DNA from: a virus
Strand: one strand, 5' to 3'
Length of the DNA: 64,000 nt
Virus record (IMG/VR): IMGVR_UViG_3300045051_000987
Location: 1 to 64,000 of that record
The first letter of the stretch is position 1, and every line of letters begins with the position of its first letter. The notes beneath the pieces were generated by a model. The model was not told the origin of the DNA and searched no databases. It saw only the letters and a list, made by a program, of their open reading frames with translations. The position numbers and the translations under genes were made by a program. Below, one piece after another: positions 57,983 through 64,000 of the stretch.

Positions 57983-58194
57983 CGGTGTTCACCCGGGTGA
58001 ACAGGCTTCGAGAGCTCGGCGCGCGCCGCGATCATCGCGTGCTTCAACGGCGAGCCGGTCGGGAGCTCCTCGGTGCTCATGTCGTGAAGGCTGAGGTAGT
58101 CCTCGATCGACGTCGTGAGCAGCTCGAGCACCTCGTGCGAGACGCGCGCGCGCTCGGCGTGCTGCTCCGCTGTGACCTGTGGGCGTGTCGCCAT
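57979..58194 (-). CDS. Small 71-aa protein ending in the palindrome
   Basis: ATG at 58194 behind a class 2 box. A helical protein (QVTAEQHAERARVSHEVLEL, LTTSIEDYLSLHDMSTEELP, LKHAMIAARAELSK). Its last codons (PVHPGEHR) are the palindrome copy, and its stop overlaps the methyltransferase start (ATGA). Confidence 0.6.
   Translation of the reverse strand: MATRPQVTAEQHAERARVSHEVLELLTTSIEDYLSLHDMSTEELPTGSPLKHAMIAARAELSKPVHPGEHR
57986..58003. repeat. Dispersed 18-bp palindrome, copy 12
   Basis: Last codons of the 71-aa gene and 4 bp before the methyltransferase ATG: a bound factor would cover the methyltransferase start. Confidence 0.9.
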
Positions 58195-58200
58195 GCGCCC

Positions 58201-58206
58201 ATCATG
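58201..58206 (-). promoter_or_regulatory. Class 2 CATGAT box before 58194
   Basis: GCGACATGAT (one change in the GGC part), 6 nt before ATG 58194. Confidence 0.45.
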
Positions 58207-58537
58207 TCGCGCGTCGACGGCCGGGGATCCGTGCGTACCGGGCGCGCGCAGCGCGTGCCTCTCGGATGATGTGCACGCCGAACTCGTTCACGCGGATCAG
58301 CACGTCCCACCCGATGATCTGGTGCTCGTTGTGGGGCGCCTCGAAGGGAACCATCCGCCACTCGCTCCGCTCACCGACCTTGCCGGCGACGATGAACATG
58401 AGGCGCGAGCACGCCGCCACCGGGTCGGTCTCCTCGGTGTCGACCCACACGAGGCCGGGCCGGTAGCCGCGCGCCGGTGCCCACCACACGCGCACGCACA
58501 CGGTGCCGCGCTCGGGGTGACGCGTTACGAGCTGCAT
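58202..58537 (-). CDS. Unknown 111-aa protein
   Basis: ATG at 58537, overlapping the upstream gene by 13 nt. Strand-rich N-terminus (GTVCVRVWWAPARGYRPGLV, VDTEETDPVAACSRLMFIVA) followed by HQIIGWDVLIRVNEFGVHII and an Arg-rich C-terminus. No family recognised. Confidence 0.55.
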   Translation of the reverse strand: MQLVTRHPERGTVCVRVWWAPARGYRPGLVWVDTEETDPVAACSRLMFIVAGKVGERSEWRMVPFEAPHNEHQIIGWDVLIRVNEFGVHIIREARAARARYARIPGRRRAT

Positions 58538-58938
58538 CGACGGATCGTGTACGAGAGCCCGCGCGTGCCCACCGGATCGGATCCGATGAGGTAGCTCACC
58601 GCGGGCGTCAGGAACGCGAGCTTCGGGCTGTCCGCCTTGAAGTCCCACCCGGCATGCACTTCGGCGATCGAGAACACGCCGCGCGAGGGGGCGTAGCGCC
58701 AGAGCTGCTTGAGCGATCGCGTGAACGCGTAGCGCGCGCGGTAGTCGGCGCCGTTGTCCTCGGCTCGCACGATGGCATCGATCGGTCCCGTGATCAGCTC
58801 TTCGAGGAACGTGCGACACGCCTCGATGCGCTCAGGTCGACCGCCCACGAGATGAAGCCCGACGTTCAGCTCGATCACCGAGGGCTGGTGGACGATCACG
58901 TGATCGGGCTCGCCCCTGATCAGCTCGCCGCGCCTCAT
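58525..58938 (-). CDS. Unknown 137-aa protein
   Basis: ATG at 58938 (ATGA overlap). EPDHVIVHQPSVIELNVGLH, CRTFLEELITGPIDAIVRAE, DYRARYAFTRSLKQLWRYA, WDFKADSPKLAFLTPAVSYL. Mixed alpha/beta; could be a small enzyme but no motif is recognisable. Confidence 0.55.
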   Translation of the reverse strand: MRRGELIRGEPDHVIVHQPSVIELNVGLHLVGGRPERIEACRTFLEELITGPIDAIVRAEDNGADYRARYAFTRSLKQLWRYAPSRGVFSIAEVHAGWDFKADSPKLAFLTPAVSYLIGSDPVGTRGLSYTIRRCSS

Positions 58939-59300
58939 CGGTCGCCGGCCTTCTTGATCTCGGTCGACGTGAGGATCGGCGGAGCCTGCGGGACCTTCGA
59001 GATGATCTCAGCACCGCACTGACCTGCGACGTCGGCGGAGGGGTCGTGCCAGTGATCGCCGGCGTGTCCGCGTCGAAGCGTGCACACGAAGACGCCCTCG
59101 CTCACGAGCGTCACCGCGGTCTTGAGCGGGCTCGTCGCCGGCATCGCGGCCGCCGCCTCGGCCATCGCGACGTCATGCCGCCGAAGTACTTCGCGCAGCG
59201 CGCGAGCGAACGTCGGCCCGTCGATCCCCGCTGCGAACGCGAAGGCCTCGAGCCCACGCACGAGGCGCTTCACCTCTTCGTCGTCGCTCACCTTGATCAC
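58935..59300 (-). CDS. Unknown 121-aa protein
   Basis: GTG at 59300 (GTGA overlap). Acidic helical start (VSDDEEVKRLVRGLEAFAFA, FARALREVLRRHDVAMAEAA) and a C-terminal GVFVCTLRRGHAGDHWHDPS segment, where HAGDHWH and a later Cys could bind a metal. No family recognised. Confidence 0.55.
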   Translation of the reverse strand: MIKVSDDEEVKRLVRGLEAFAFAAGIDGPTFARALREVLRRHDVAMAEAAAAMPATSPLKTAVTLVSEGVFVCTLRRGHAGDHWHDPSADVAGQCGAEIISKVPQAPPILTSTEIKKAGDR

Positions 59301-61069
59301 GTGGGCACCTCCGCGAGCATCATGCCGCCCATCGGGATCCCGTTCGGCTGAACCCACACCGATCCCGAGTCGAGCGAGAAGCCGCCGAGCTCGGACGCTG
59401 CGAGCGTCACGAGCATCTTCTCCGCGATCGCGCGCGCCGCACCGACGGGCACCGCGTTGCCGATGCGCTCCCGCCAGTCGCTCTGACTCTTGCCGGCGAG
59501 CACGAGCGGCGCGCCCTTCCACATCGTCGGGATCCCTTGGAGCGACGCAAGCTCGAGCGTCGTGAGCGGGCGGTGCCATGTCCCGTCCTTCGCGATGATC
59601 ACGGGGAGGAACGACGGCGCCTTCTTCGGCGTCGCGGCCGCGAGCCTGAGCGCCTCCTCGATGTCGGCGTTGAACGATGGGCCCGTGCGCGGCTCCGCCA
59701 CCGCGTACGCGCCGCACCCAACATGCGCGGTGCCTGCGATCGTGCGCGCGGCCTGCTCCCACCCGAGCACGGCATAGCCGGCGTCATAGGCGTACTTCAC
59801 GCGGACATCGGCCACACGCGGATCACCGACAGCGGGCCCGCCCGATCCGGGCTGCGTCGCCTTGATCACCGTGCGCGCGGGCTCGCTCCACTTCCCGACG
59901 GCGTACTTGTTCCAGTGCCGGCCCTCGCTCGGCGGGAGCTCGAGCGCGCGCGGGTCGGCCACCGCGAAGCGACCGTTCGAGGGGAGGCTCTCGCCGCACA
60001 CCGCGCCGGTCGGTTCCTCCCACGGCGAGACGCCGTAGGCGCCCGCGTGCGGCCCTCGGGGGTCGGCGACAGCGAACGCCCCGGTCGAGACGCCTGCTCG
60101 CCCTGTGACGGTCGGCGCGGGGCCCTCCCATGCCTTCACGCCGAGCACGCCCCCGAACCATTCGATCCGCGGTTCCTGCACGACGCCGATCGCGTTCGCA
60201 CCGGCGCCCGTGATCGTGCCGGTCGGCTCATCCCACGGCGCGACCTCGTGCCGCTTGAAGACCTCGCGCCTCGCCTGACCCTCGGCGAGCACGCCTTCGA
60301 GGTCACGCCAATCGCCGCCGGCCGGGATCATCGCGATGCGGACCCAGTTGAGGAACGAGATCTTCGGGAGCTCGTGGATCTTCCCGAACGCGCGCGCGTC
60401 CTCTGTCGCCGGCACGGGGAGCGACTCGAGCACCTCGCCGCACGCGCGCACCCGCTTCTTCGGGGGCTGGTAGAGCAGGCTCGAGCACCGCGCCTCGAGC
60501 CTCGCGACGAGCAGGTAGCGCCGTCGACGCTGAGCGAGCCCGCCGATCTCACCGCAGTCGTGGAAGCCCTCGTGCAGCCGGTAGCCGACGCCGCGGAGGA
60601 GCTTCTTCACCTGCTCGAGCATCGCCTTCGCGCGCGTCTTGAGGCGCGGCACGTTCTCGAGGAGCACGAGCCTCGGGAGCGAGCCCTTCCACGCCTCGAT
60701 CATCTTGCGCGTCCACGTCAGCGCGAGCGTGTTCATGCGCTGATACTTCTCGGTCTCGGCGAGCTCCTTCGGGAGGAGCCCGCTCGCCCCCTTGCACGGC
60801 GGGCTCATGAAGACGCAGTCGGGACCGATCGCGCCGTACCGCTCGAGGAGCTCGGCGACGGTGATCTCCTCGACGTCGCGGTGCCACGCCGTGCGCGTGT
60901 CGGTGAGGTAGTCGAAGTCGCGACACGCGTCCGGATCGAAGTCGATCCCGCCGATGCACTCGAAGCGGAGCGCGTGCCCGAAGAGGTGCGCGTGCGCATC
61001 GAGGAAGCCGCGAGCTCCCGCGCCGAGACCACCGAAGGGGAAGAGCGCGCGGAAGACGATCTCGCTCAC
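59297..61069 (-). CDS. C5-cytosine DNA methyltransferase with repeated recognition region
   Basis: 590 aa, GTG at 61069 (GTGA overlap). Motif I ALFPFGGLGAGARGF (8-22), IV MSPPCKGASG (88-97, catalytic Cys92), VI LLENVPR, VIII AQRRRRYLLVARL, X RERIGNAVPVGAARAIAE near the end with a normal Gly-Asn. Between VIII and IX (about 270-490) are five repeats of a W-(D/E/S)-(E/G/Q)-P-(A/T)-x-T-(I/V) unit, each followed by an (A/V)-V-x-(D/E)-PR turn. Extra units suggest an enlarged target-recognition domain. Probably protects phage DNA. Confidence 0.88.
   Translation of the reverse strand: MSEIVFRALFPFGGLGAGARGFLDAHAHLFGHALRFECIGGIDFDPDACRDFDYLTDTRTAWHRDVEEITVAELLERYGAIGPDCVFMSPPCKGASGLLPKELAETEKYQRMNTLALTWTRKMIEAWKGSLPRLVLLENVPRLKTRAKAMLEQVKKLLRGVGYRLHEGFHDCGEIGGLAQRRRRYLLVARLEARCSSLLYQPPKKRVRACGEVLESLPVPATEDARAFGKIHELPKISFLNWVRIAMIPAGGDWRDLEGVLAEGQARREVFKRHEVAPWDEPTGTITGAGANAIGVVQEPRIEWFGGVLGVKAWEGPAPTVTGRAGVSTGAFAVADPRGPHAGAYGVSPWEEPTGAVCGESLPSNGRFAVADPRALELPPSEGRHWNKYAVGKWSEPARTVIKATQPGSGGPAVGDPRVADVRVKYAYDAGYAVLGWEQAARTIAGTAHVGCGAYAVAEPRTGPSFNADIEEALRLAAATPKKAPSFLPVIIAKDGTWHRPLTTLELASLQGIPTMWKGAPLVLAGKSQSDWRERIGNAVPVGAARAIAEKMLVTLAASELGGFSLDSGSVWVQPNGIPMGGMMLAEVPT
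59319..59324 (-). promoter_or_regulatory. Class 2 CATGAT box within the 3' end of the C5 methyltransferase
   Basis: GGCGGCATGAT about 18 nt upstream of GTG 59300, inside coding sequence (Gly-Met-Met). Weaker match in spacing. Confidence 0.35.
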
Positions 61070-61743
61070 GAGAGATCCTCGAGCGCGTGCGCGAGATCGT
61101 GCACCGACATCCGAGGCATGCGCCGATCGTAGTGCGTCGCGTTGTTCGGCGCGCCCTCGTACGCGCGCCCATCACACTCGGCCTTCACGCTCGCCGCCGC
61201 GCGTCGACGCACCTCGAGCGCGACCTCGTTCGGCACCGACCAGATCCCGAGCATCCCGCGACAGAGGATCGGCTCGATCGGGATCGCGTCGACGAGGAGC
61301 CACCCCACGGGGCCGAGCCACCACCGCGCGCGCTCGAGGTCGACGAGCTCACGCCATCGCGGATCGACAGCGGCGAGGTGCCGCCCATCGACACCGAGGA
61401 CGCGGAGATACGGCCCGCGCTTGTCGAGCGCGCCCTTCACGCGCGCGATGCCGATGATCCGCCCGTACGGGAGCGCGTCCTTCTCGGGTACGCGCGTGCC
61501 CGACGGGAACGCCATGTGTGATCCGGCGTGCTCGATGCTGTCGGTCCCCTCTGCGATGCGCTTCGGCGATGCGTCGTAGACGAGGCCGGCGTGCACCGCG
61601 ACGAACGGCCGGCGCCCGGTCTCCGGATCGAGCTTGAGGATCTCGGCGCTCGGCGTGAGGCGCCCACGGTTCTCGACGTTCTTCGGATCGCGCGGGTCGA
61701 AAATCTGAGAGGCCCACGGCTGGTGCAGCGTGATCGCTCGCAC
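61066..61743 (-). CDS. ASCH-domain protein
   Basis: 225 aa from GTG 61743. The N-terminal MRAITLHQPWASQIFDPRDP, then KNVENRG is the ASCH/PUA-like signature; YGRIIGIARVKGAL and WWLGPVGWLLVDAIPIEPIL complete the beta-barrel. ASCH proteins bind RNA or modified nucleosides and some act as deaminase/amidohydrolase on N4-modified cytidines. Next to DNA methyltransferases it might recognise modified bases. The C-terminal 60 residues are an added helical tail. Confidence 0.8.
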   Translation of the reverse strand: MRAITLHQPWASQIFDPRDPKNVENRGRLTPSAEILKLDPETGRRPFVAVHAGLVYDASPKRIAEGTDSIEHAGSHMAFPSGTRVPEKDALPYGRIIGIARVKGALDKRGPYLRVLGVDGRHLAAVDPRWRELVDLERARWWLGPVGWLLVDAIPIEPILCRGMLGIWSVPNEVALEVRRRAAASVKAECDGRAYEGAPNNATHYDRRMPRMSVHDLAHALEDLS

Positions 61744-61745
61744 CC

Positions 61746-62012
61746 TCAGCCCCCGTTGCCCGGCGTGCGGTAGTCCGCGCGCTCGTCGAGCTCCACGTGG
61801 AAGGACGACCCGAGCATGATGCGCGCGGGATCGCTGAGCGCCTTGGCGAGACGATCGAGCCGCTCCTTCGTCGGAGGGAAGACGACGACCGTGCTCTCGC
61901 GCGGCCGCACGATGACCTTGAGCACGAAGCCGAACGGTTCGACCCCCACGACGTCGAGCCCGTGCAGCTCAGCCTCGGCTTCGACGTCGGTGCGCGTGAT
62001 GATGTAGCTCAT
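61746..62012 (-). CDS. Unknown 88-aa protein
   Basis: ATG at 62012 (ATGA overlap). SYIITRTDVEAEAELHGLDV, GFVLKVIVRPRESTVVVFPP, KERLDRLAKALSDPARIMLG, SFHVELDERADY: strand-helix-strand pattern. Function unknown. Confidence 0.55.
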   Translation of the reverse strand: MSYIITRTDVEAEAELHGLDVVGVEPFGFVLKVIVRPRESTVVVFPPTKERLDRLAKALSDPARIMLGSSFHVELDERADYRTPGNGG

Positions 62013-62338
62013 CGCTCGCGCTCCACCGGGGGCTTCGCGTGATGCGCGTGCGCGGGGCAGAAGCACACGGGGAGCTCGCGCACCTCGGGACCAGGACCGT
62101 TCGGCATGACGATCAGCGGCGAGACCTTGAACGTCACGAGCCCGATGATCCACTCCGCGGGGAGGCTCGAGAGCAGCTCTTCGGAGTCGAGCACGAACAC
62201 GCCGCTCCGATCGGGCACGAGGAGCGGGAGCGCGTCGACCTCGTGCGACGCGAGGCATCCGGGCGCCGAGCATCGCGCCGTCGTCTTGACCGAGATCGCG
62301 AGCCGGATCGGTTCGGGGAACTTCTGCGGGGTAGGCAT
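62009..62338 (-). CDS. Cys/His-rich 109-aa protein
   Basis: ATG at 62338 behind a class 2 box. TTARCSAPGCLASHEVDALP (about 20-39) and LPVCFCPAHAHHAK near the C-terminus could form a four-ligand zinc site (CxxxxC plus CxCxxHxH). Middle region VFVLDSEELLSSLPAEWIIG, VTFKVSPLIV. Possibly a metal-binding regulator; no name. Confidence 0.55.
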   Translation of the reverse strand: MPTPQKFPEPIRLAISVKTTARCSAPGCLASHEVDALPLLVPDRSGVFVLDSEELLSSLPAEWIIGLVTFKVSPLIVMPNGPGPEVRELPVCFCPAHAHHAKPPVERER

Positions 62339-62344
62339 GGCCCC

Positions 62345-62350
62345 ATCATG
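62345..62350 (-). promoter_or_regulatory. Class 2 CATGAT box before 62338
   Basis: GGCGGCATGAT, 6 nt before ATG 62338. Confidence 0.5.
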
Positions 62351-62358
62351 CCGCCCGA

Positions 62359-63156
62359 TCACTGCGCGTCGGCGATCACGTCGTCTTCGTCGTCGCGGAG
62401 CGTCTCGCCCTCGCCGGGCATCTGTTCACCCGGGTGAACACGCGTCGCCTTCCGCTCTTCGAGGTAGCTCAGCACGCGCGAGAGGCGCGGTTCAGCGAAC
62501 CCGAGCGGGCGCAACGATCCATCGCCGAGCACGGTGTCTCGCCCCTCGAAAAGAGCGGCCACGCCCGCCGTCGCAGCGCCGCACACCGGATCGCAGACGA
62601 CGTCGCCGGGGCGCGAGTAGTCCTCGACGATCTGCCGCATCGCCCAGAGCGGCTTACCGCCCGTCATGAGGAGCTTCTCGCGCGGGCCCATGTACGCGCC
62701 GCGTCCGATGGTCCCCCAGCTCGAGAGCTCGGCGGGGCGCGCGACGAGGATGAAGTAGCTCCACGGGCTCGGGCCGTCGCCTCGAAGGCGCACGCGCGAG
62801 CCGGTCACCACGAGAGGGATCGGAGGGAAGCCGGCGTAGTACCCTGCGCGCTCGGCCGCGCGTTGCCATGCGGGCCAGAGCACGTGATCGGTGATCGAGA
62901 CGAGCCACCCTCGATGCACCTCACGCCACGTGTCGACGAAGACGTGCACGTCTTCCGGCGTCCAGAACGCGTAGGGGATCGACGAGCGCCCGCCGGGCCG
63001 CGTGCTGTCGTGCCCGGTGTGCGTGCGCTCGGAGTAGGGCGTGTCGGCCGTGATGAGGTTCACCACCTCACGGCGCGCGCGCAGCTCGCGAGCGAGGTCG
63101 GTGGCGTCAGCGTGGAAGAGCGAAACGCGCCGGTGCTCGAGGAGGGAGATCGTCAC
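62359..63156 (-). CDS. DNA methyltransferase-like protein with degenerate motif IV
   Basis: 265 aa from GTG 63156 (class 2 box 6 nt upstream). Motif IV reads ITADTPYSERTH (about 35-46): D-T-P-Y instead of D/N/S-P-P-Y. Motif I near the C-terminus is VVCDPVCGAATAGVAAL (DPxCGxxTxG), giving beta-class order. Other parts: WLVSITDHVLWPAWQRAAER, SPWSYFILVARPAELSSWG. A palindrome copy is in frame in the C-terminal tail (VHPGEQ). It may be an active variant or an inactive relative. Confidence 0.65.
   Translation of the reverse strand: MTISLLEHRRVSLFHADATDLARELRARREVVNLITADTPYSERTHTGHDSTRPGGRSSIPYAFWTPEDVHVFVDTWREVHRGWLVSITDHVLWPAWQRAAERAGYYAGFPPIPLVVTGSRVRLRGDGPSPWSYFILVARPAELSSWGTIGRGAYMGPREKLLMTGGKPLWAMRQIVEDYSRPGDVVCDPVCGAATAGVAALFEGRDTVLGDGSLRPLGFAEPRLSRVLSYLEERKATRVHPGEQMPGEGETLRDDEDDVIADAQ
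62423..62440. repeat. Dispersed 18-bp palindrome, copy 13
   Basis: In frame in the disordered C-terminal tail of the methyltransferase-like gene. Confidence 0.9.
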
Positions 63157-63162
63157 CGCGGC

Positions 63163-63168
63163 ATCATG
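63163..63168 (-). promoter_or_regulatory. Class 2 CATGAT box before 63156
   Basis: GGCGGCATGAT, 6 nt before GTG 63156; it contains the TGA of the upstream gene. Confidence 0.5.
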
Positions 63169-63421
63169 CCGCCGGACGCTTCCGCCGTCCCGGGATCCGA
63201 TCGAAGCGTCGAAGGCCGAGCACCACGATCGGCGAGCCATCCGGCCACGTCGTCGGCTCCTCGCCCTTCGCGTGCGCGACGCCGATCGGGCACCTCTTGC
63301 ACGTCGGATCCTCGCCGGCCTTGTGGCGTTTGCCGCACGAGCTCCGAGGGAGCCGCGTGTGGATCCGCTCGCACTTGAAGACCGGGAGCCGCGCGGACGA
63401 CGAGAGCGGGAGCGTCTTCAT
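63164..63421 (-). CDS. Small Cys/His-rich protein
   Basis: 85 aa, ATG at 63421. VFKCERIHTRLPRSSCGKRH, then AGEDPTCKRCPIGVAHAKGE holds C, H, C, H, CxxC: a likely zinc knuckle. Ends basic (GLRRFDRIPGRRKRPA). Role unknown; a small zinc-binding accessory protein as common in this region. Confidence 0.6.
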   Translation of the reverse strand: MKTLPLSSSARLPVFKCERIHTRLPRSSCGKRHKAGEDPTCKRCPIGVAHAKGEEPTTWPDGSPIVVLGLRRFDRIPGRRKRPAA

Positions 63422-63699
63422 GGGGATCCCTCCGAGCTGCGGGGTGCCTCGAGCCGGGCGCCCTCGATGCGCGCCCACTCCTTGAGCCACGCACAGAAGT
63501 CGCGGTGATCCTGCTCCTCGAGCACGTGCGAGTCGCGGTAGCTCTTGAGCTCGCGCCACTGACCCCACCGTCTCGACATCCACGTGATGAAGCCGGCCAT
63601 CTTCCCGCCCGGCCACGTCTCGCGATCGGCGTCGAGCATCGCCTCGGTATCGACCCCGTGCCCGTGCGCGCGCGTGTAGGCGACGAAGTACGGGTTCAC
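63418..63699 (-). CDS. Unknown 93-aa protein
   Basis: GTG at 63699 (GTGA overlap). NPYFVAYTRAHGHGVDTEAM, LDADRETWPGGKMAGFITWM, SRRWGQWRELKSYRDSHVLE, DHRDFCAWLKEWARIEGARL. Trp/Arg-rich helical protein that resembles small uncharacterised proteins of GC-rich phages. No function assigned. Confidence 0.6.
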   Translation of the reverse strand: MNPYFVAYTRAHGHGVDTEAMLDADRETWPGGKMAGFITWMSRRWGQWRELKSYRDSHVLEEQDHRDFCAWLKEWARIEGARLEAPRSSEGSP

Positions 63700-63968
63700 G
63701 CCGCACCCACGCACGCCGCGCAGACGGTCGCCCCACGCGCGCGCACGAAGTAGCGGTGATGCGGGGTCGTGCACCGCACGTGCGCGTCGTACCAAGCGCG
63801 GCGCGCGTCGTGGTCGGTGGGCTCGGCCGGGATCAGGCCCTCAGCGATCCGCGCTGCGATGTCTGCCTCGATCGCACGCGCGAGCTCGACGACCTCAGAG
63901 GTCGAGATCGGGGAGGTCTTCGACGTCTCCGATGACGTCGTCCGGTGCGAGCTCGGCGTTGGGATCAC
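63696..63968 (-). CDS. Unknown 90-aa protein with C-terminal zinc-like site
   Basis: GTG at 63968 (overlapping the upstream gene by about 73 nt; no later ATG/GTG fits). The N-terminal 25 residues are Ser/Thr-rich; EVVELARAIEADIAARIAEG is a helix, and VRCTTPHHRYFVRARGATVC then AACVGAA holds a C..HH..CxxC arrangement. Function unknown. Confidence 0.5.
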   Translation of the reverse strand: MIPTPSSHRTTSSETSKTSPISTSEVVELARAIEADIAARIAEGLIPAEPTDHDARRAWYDAHVRCTTPHHRYFVRARGATVCAACVGAA

Positions 63969-64000
63969 CGTCGAGAACGTCGTCTGTGTCGTCGGCTTCT
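63895..64000 (-). CDS. 3' end of an acidic protein gene (start outside window)
   Basis: The last about 34 codons are visible: DDTDDVLDGDPNAELAPDDV then IGDVEDLPDLDL and TGA. Highly acidic tail typical of disordered ends of phage replication or DNA-mimic proteins; identity cannot be given. Confidence 0.45.
   Translation of the reverse strand, partial: EADDTDDVLDGDPNAELAPDDVIGDVEDLPDLDL

Overview
The window is a high-GC, densely packed tailed-phage genome (or prophage) fragment. Essentially every gene lies on the minus strand, so it is transcribed from high to low coordinates. Neighbouring genes mostly overlap by 4 nt (ATGA or GTGA) or are separated by only a few bases. The tail sheath, tail tube, tape measure and hub genes identify a contractile-tailed (myovirus-morphology) Caudoviricetes phage. 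Both window ends cut genes, so the genome is larger than 64 kb. I see no integrase, rRNA, tRNA, CRISPR array or recognisable lysis cassette. The host is not certain. Codon use is strongly GC3-rich with CTC preferred, and many starts look leaderless with a TAnnnT -10 box; this would fit a high-GC host such as an actinobacterium or a myxobacterium-like bacterium.

Reading in the direction of transcription: 64-46 kb holds small accessory or early genes. Many encode CxxC zinc-binding proteins, and they include a beta-class DNA methyltransferase, a degenerate second one, a C5-cytosine methyltransferase with a repeated recognition region, an ASCH protein, a J-domain protein, an HNH nuclease and HTH regulators. 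46-43 kb holds the small and large terminase. 43-40 kb holds small unknown genes. 40.2-36.3 kb is a tightly coupled DNA-modification cassette: ParB-like protein, C5-cytosine methyltransferase, CmoA-like carboxy-SAM synthase, AroQ chorismate mutase, HTH protein and NUDIX hydrolase. 36.2-32 kb holds small genes under a shared promoter/leader, together with a DpdA-type 7-deazaguanine DNA transglycosylase and a HicA-like protein. 31-22 kb is the head module: portal, head morphogenesis protein, XkdF-like protease, scaffold-like proteins and major capsid. 22-10 kb holds connectors, fibre-like and repeat proteins. 10-0 kb holds sheath, tube, chaperone with a -1 frame extension, a membrane HExxH protein, tape measure, CIS-tube/LysM baseplate proteins, gpD-like hub and gpV-like spike.

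The most exciting observation is the 4-nt-overlapping trio at 37268-39488. Chorismate mutase makes prephenate. CmoA-family enzymes use prephenate plus SAM to make carboxy-SAM (Cx-SAM). The adjacent C5-cytosine methyltransferase carries Ala-Arg in place of the near-invariant Gly-Asn of motif X, the SAM-pocket position at which an engineered Asn-to-Lys change makes a methyltransferase accept Cx-SAM. I infer a natural 5-carboxymethylcytosine DNA-hypermodification system. The ordinary C5 methyltransferase in the same window keeps Gly-Asn and acts as an internal control.

A second layer is regulatory. An 18-bp perfect palindrome occurs 13 times. Two promoter-like element classes sit 6-8 nt upstream of start codons (TACnnT in the late/structural part, GGCATGAT in the early part). 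A third promoter (TGGCGC-N17-TATACC) with a stem-loop/Shine-Dalgarno leader is repeated three times at 32-36 kb. A small gene at 46787-47027 is broken by a tetranucleotide-repeat slippage.
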